The notes under the pieces: model-generated
The model's input: only the letters and a program-made list of their open reading frames with translations
Databases searched by the model: none
Told to the model about the DNA's origin: nothing
Origin: Symsagittifera roscoffensis
Lineage: Eukaryota; Xenacoelomorpha; Acoela; Convolutidae
DNA: 64,000 nucleotides
NCBI RefSeq assembly: GCF_963678635.1
Contig: NC_087066.1
Coordinates: 41,751,338-41,815,337 of the forward strand
Direction of reading: 5' to 3'
Made by a program: the position numbers and the translations under genes
Shown: piece after piece, positions 60,640-64,000 of the stretch
Layout of the letters: every line of letters starts with the position of its first letter
Numbering within the stretch: the first letter of the stretch is position 1

Positions 60640-62300
60640 AAGTTTCAGAAGCTATATCAGAAATTTTCTCAGAACTGTTGATTTCATATGAAGTTGAATA
60701 ATACTTTTTCTAGGTTTTGATTTATAATAATATTTTTTTAAGTTTTTTTTACCAGAAGTAGGAACGTGAGGGAACAACTGGTGGAAAATGAAAATCAGCC
60801 AATCGAGTGTAAACTTAATCTCAGGGCATGACACTCGAAATAGATAATCAGCAGATAAAACAGCACTCTTCTATGAAAATGGTATGATAAGCATTTTTTC
60901 CATAGACTCCATATTCGGATTTGTATGACAAACATTTTTCTTCTATGGACATAAAACCAGGAATAGGGCTGATTTGCTTTGCGCGCAAACTTGTCAGACA
61001 AGATCTGTTATGAAAACAACGGGCAGTTGTGGGCCCTGCAAAAAGCGCACACAGCCAGACCACTGGGAAATTGCATTTCGCTGTCTCTACTTTCTCTTTT
61101 TTGCGTGTGCGTGCAGTTTGCTTCTTTTAGAAAAATAGCTAGTCTAATGCGCAGGTTTTAGATCTTCATACCCCACATTGTGTAAAAATTCACACCAAAA
61201 ATAAGAACCGAAAATCAGTGTTTATAACATTAAAAATTATTTAAAAAACTTTATTAGCGTATAAGGTTTACTGACAATGAAAAAAATACACAATGTGTCA
61301 GAAGTGGAGAGGAACGGTAGGTGCTCTAGATAAAGAATATAAGAATTCGATTAAAAATTTTTTGAGACTCTTAAACAAAAAACAGGACTTTAGAGCGGCG
61401 TTTAGACGTGAATATCTACATGAAAACTCATCATCTCATTTGACTCATCTCCCTTACATATGATACTAACTATAGATTTTTCAACCCTATCTGCATTCTA
61501 TTTGGTCAAAAAGTTGACTGTTTTATGTACCTAACAGCCTCTTTCCTTCTATGAAAGGTGGGGAAAATTTTTTGAAGAGTAAGTTTTCAAAATTATACCG
61601 GGTGGAGGATTTTAATTTTCTGAAGAGTAAGGTTTCAAAATTATACCAATTACATATGTTTTTAGAGTGCAATTTTTGACTTTGAATAGAATTTATCATT
61701 ACGGATACCTTGGAAGCCAAGTTTTCAGAGCTTGTCGACCTAAAAGACAAAAAAAACATTTGAGCCTAATAATCAATCTGTCCTGGTTTTTTGCTCAATT
61801 TTTTAAGCCGATAAATTTTCAGAGATTTTGATTGCACCGTTTTTTCATTCCAATGTTATTTGCATTCTTTTTTTTTTCACATTCCAGATCAAGATTTTTG
61901 TGGTTCTTTTGCCATTTGTTGCTACAGTAGCATCACTGTCTTAAAACACTAATGTCTATTTTGACTGGCTTGTCTTTGACTCATTAGATTCTTGGGATAC
62001 TGAAGCTGGATGCTCATGTTTTTTTCTATTTTTTTTGAAAAAAAAAAACGAATTTCAAGTTATAGTTGGTTGTGTTTTCTATCAAATCTTCAAACTTTGA
62101 AAAGTTTCGCTTTGCAGTTTGCGATCCTATTTGTCACTTAAGCGTCCAAAAAAACATTTCCACAATTTTTGATATCCTTTTTTCTTTAGCAAATATTGAT
62201 CTAAATGTTTGATTTTGATTTCTTCTGTATATTTTCTGGCAATTTGTTCATTGCTGAGATTGGCCTTGTTTTCATGGTGAGATTGTTCTTTCACTTATTG
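60640..62300. other. No gene seen
   Basis: AT-rich sequence. A local repeat lies at 61565-61650 ('gaagagtaa(g)tttcaaaattatacc' twice), and a 'ttgtatgacaaacatttttc' motif near 60920 is like those at 43.5-44.3 kb. Confidence 0.5.
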
Positions 62301-62304
62301 TTCC

Positions 62305-62515
62305 GACTTTCGATACGAAAGTAACGGAATATTTGTGCTCGGGGTGGGTTTTTTTTCTTCAGACAAATTTCGACTTTTTAACTAGCCATTTTTGACGGAA
62401 TTTTTTAATATCATTCGAAAAGTATTGTTGTCATGAGCTCATTTTTTGTAAAGTGCAATTTTTGTAAAGAGATCTTGTAAAGAGATCTGAGAGAAGGTTA
62501 AGTTTAGCACGTGTC
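62305..62515 (+). mobile_element. Leader of the retroelement with small 5' hairpin
   Basis: It starts 'ccgactttcgatacgaaagt', in which ACTTTCG and CGAAAGT form a hairpin, and contains 'cttcagacaaatttcgac'. It is repeated at 51474-51590 (inverted) and, shortened, at 60155-60235. It lies directly upstream of the reading frames of the retroelement, so I take it as the element's 5' end. The exact boundary is not proven. Confidence 0.55.
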
Positions 62516-62779
62516 TTGTTAAACAAGAAAAGAAAAGGAAAAAAAACAACAACAACCACAACAACATTGACATCTATTGCAACTATTGCAACTATTGTAA
62601 CTATTGCAACTATTGCAACTATTACAACTATTGCAACTATTGCAACAATTGCAACAATTGCAACTATTGCAACTTTTGCAACTATTGCAACAATAGCAAC
62701 TATCGCAACTATTGCAACTATTGTAACTATTGCAACTATTGCAACTATTGAGGAGTTTGCCAACCCCGACACGAAATGA
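62516..62779 (+). CDS. Small repeat-encoded upstream ORF of the retroelement
   Basis: The 87-codon frame starts at 62516 with a basic, Thr-rich stretch (KKRKGKKTTT), continues through about twenty Ile-Ala-Thr triplets encoded by a 9-bp repeat, and ends EEFANPDTK. Its stop TGA (62777-62779) overlaps the ATG (62776-62778) of the reverse-transcriptase frame as ATGA. Such overlaps allow termination-reinitiation in some two-ORF retrotransposons. Because the unit is a multiple of three the repeat keeps any frame open, so this ORF may be a by-product. Confidence 0.3.
   Translation: MLNKKRKGKKTTTTTTTLTSIATIATIVTIATIATITTIATIATIATIATIATFATIATIATIATIATIVTIATIATIEEFANPDTK
62570..62752. repeat. 9-bp tandem repeat (CTATTGCAA)n, about 20 units
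   Basis: Near-perfect repetition of a 9-base unit with occasional single-base variants (ctattgtaa, caattgcaa, cttttgcaa). It is placed just before the reverse-transcriptase start codon. Confidence 0.95.
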
Positions 62780-64000
62780 CGAGGAGAAGCGACAGAGCGA
62801 TAAGACCGCCGTCTTACTTTGGGTTTCGTGATCACTCGGAAGAAAATCAAAAAGAGGACACCGTTTCAGCGTCGCAGAGAGTTAGTGACGATGAACAAGA
62901 GGATTCATACAACGAATCCGTAGACAAAATAGAAAATGAAGAACAACACACTGGGGCGACTCAACAGCTTCGTGTTATGACCCTCAGTGAGCAAGACCAT
63001 TATCCTGTCGTACCCATTACAGAAAACGTCACAAACTGTTTGTTTGACGCCTTTGGAGGGTCTCTCGACATATCTAAGGAAGTTCAAGAAACTGAATGGG
63101 GGAACAGATGGACTGTGAGTGTGAACCTCCAAGGCAAACTGTATTTAGTCCCGGGGGGAAACATTGGCCGTAAATACGTTGATCTTTTAACGAAAGAAGT
63201 CTGCCGATTGAACCAAAACGAATGTTCAGAACGACTACTTGTATTCAGCCGATTAATCTTACAGCGGGACCCAATGATAAAAACCACACGTGATGTGAGA
63301 GCTTTGATAGGAAGACAACTTGAAGACTGGGAAAATAGTAAGTTCAATATTCTACTACAAGAAGCCAAACGATGTTCACAAAAACAACCGAGGAAACCTA
63401 TGAAAAAAAATAGATCTGAAGACGAGCACACCGCAGTGGTTTTTGCACGAATGATGATGGAAGGGAAAGTTCGGTCTGCCATGCGCTGGCTGACAAGCAG
63501 ATCTGGCGGAGGTCTGCTCCATCCAAATGACGAAGTTATTGATTGCACAACAAAAACAAGAAAATTAGTCATTGACATTCTGAAAGAGAAGCATCCCGTA
63601 GCAAAAAAGTCAAAAGAAGAAGCAAGAATACAAGTAGACAGCTTGCCTGAGTTAGAAACAGTAACCATCACTTCTTCTTATATAGAAAAATTTGCGAGGT
63701 CAATGCACGGTGCAGCCGGACCCTCAGGAACAGATTCGGAACACTGGAAAGACGCATTTCTTCGATTTGGAGGACACAGTTCGGCTTTAAGAGACGAAGT
63801 GGCGGCGCTGATCACAAAGATAGCTAACGAAATTATTCCATGGAACCAAAAACGAGCATTGATGTCAGGTCGTCTGATTGCTTTGGACAAGTTCCCCGGA
63901 GTTAGACCCATTGGCATAGGTGAGTGTTTGCGAAGAGTAATGTGTAAATGTATGGCCGAAGCGACCAAAAAAGATCTCGAAGAAACCTGTGGATCTCAAC
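62776..64000 (+). CDS. Reverse-transcriptase-type retroelement protein, 5' part (runs off the window)
   Basis: 408 codons are open from the ATG at 62776 to the end of the window, following a TGA near 62750 in the same frame. The first ~70 residues are charged and low in complexity. Then come a GRKYVDLL block (131-138), a domain about 140-240 with VFARMMMEGKVRSAMRWL, a hinge HGAAGPSGTD (311-320), and RPIGIGECLRR (377-387), which corresponds to fingers/palm motifs of non-LTR-like reverse transcriptases. The catalytic Asp-Asp box would lie past 64000. I recall similar proteins in sea urchins, lancelets and corals, annotated only as reverse transcriptase; I cannot name the clade. The frame is intact and less AT-rich than its surroundings, so it is a recent insertion. 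The minus-strand frames here are its shadows. Confidence 0.8.
   Translation, partial: MTRRSDRAIRPPSYFGFRDHSEENQKEDTVSASQRVSDDEQEDSYNESVDKIENEEQHTGATQQLRVMTLSEQDHYPVVPITENVTNCLFDAFGGSLDISKEVQETEWGNRWTVSVNLQGKLYLVPGGNIGRKYVDLLTKEVCRLNQNECSERLLVFSRLILQRDPMIKTTRDVRALIGRQLEDWENSKFNILLQEAKRCSQKQPRKPMKKNRSEDEHTAVVFARMMMEGKVRSAMRWLTSRSGGGLLHPNDEVIDCTTKTRKLVIDILKEKHPVAKKSKEEARIQVDSLPELETVTITSSYIEKFARSMHGAAGPSGTDSEHWKDAFLRFGGHSSALRDEVAALITKIANEIIPWNQKRALMSGRLIALDKFPGVRPIGIGECLRRVMCKCMAEATKKDLEETCGSQ

Noticed and set aside
62431-63968. Minus-strand open frames of 75-195 residues
   Set aside because: They are antisense to the reverse-transcriptase frame and the 9-bp repeat, whose sequence explains them.

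Overview
This is a gene-poor, AT-rich (roughly two thirds A+T by eye), repeat-dense stretch of an animal genome. Evidence for an animal is the dystroglycan gene, GT-AG introns, AATAAA signals, and typical invertebrate mobile elements (Polinton/Maverick, Ty3/gypsy, hAT- and Tc1/mariner-type MITEs). The short dystroglycan and the element mix suggest an invertebrate; I cannot name the phylum. One 200-base run of N (51274-51473) shows this is a draft scaffold.

Host genes. Two look intact. (1) A two-exon dystroglycan on the + strand (exons 11485-11585 and 16710-18072), about 487 aa, with signal peptide, cadherin-like and SEA-like ectodomain, a candidate G|S self-cleavage site, one membrane span, and a cytoplasmic tail ending in a PPxY dystrophin-binding motif. 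(2) A two-exon RING-finger gene on the - strand (exons 54361-54537 and 52638-53603), about 380 aa, with an N-terminal C3HC4 RING and a C-terminal region of about 320 aa that I do not recognise. Neither has a functional link to its neighbours.

Layout. 1-8850: two diverged copies of a ~4-kb block containing ~165-bp satellite-like units, an exact 32-bp minisatellite and an 801-bp tandem duplication. 8868-9187: a hairpin-tailed dispersed element. 9190-11480: mostly featureless. 11485-18072: dystroglycan, its 5.1-kb intron holding a long palindrome, nested duplications and a hAT-type MITE with a perfect 8-bp target duplication. 18250-22150: nothing coding seen. 22150-29480: a dead Ty3/gypsy-like retrotransposon with two internal tandem duplications. 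30915-41430: a decayed Polinton/Maverick-like element, capsid and packaging genes leftward and DNA polymerase B rightward. 41430-46150: MITEs and short hairpins. 46160-51273: a nested tandem array carrying two near-identical frameshifted DDE transposase fossils, ending at the gap. 51474-52637: little. 52638-54537: RING gene. 54600-62300: cytosine/guanine tracts, TCGATTA-rich tracts, degenerate repeats, a tRNA-like sequence and foldback MITEs. 62300-64000: the 5' part of an apparently intact reverse-transcriptase retroelement, cut by the window end.

The strongest leads for follow-up are the 62.3-64 kb retroelement (ATGA-coupled reading frames, and short elements that look like its internally deleted relatives), the Polinton fossil, the long palindrome inside the dystroglycan intron, and the unrecognised RING protein.
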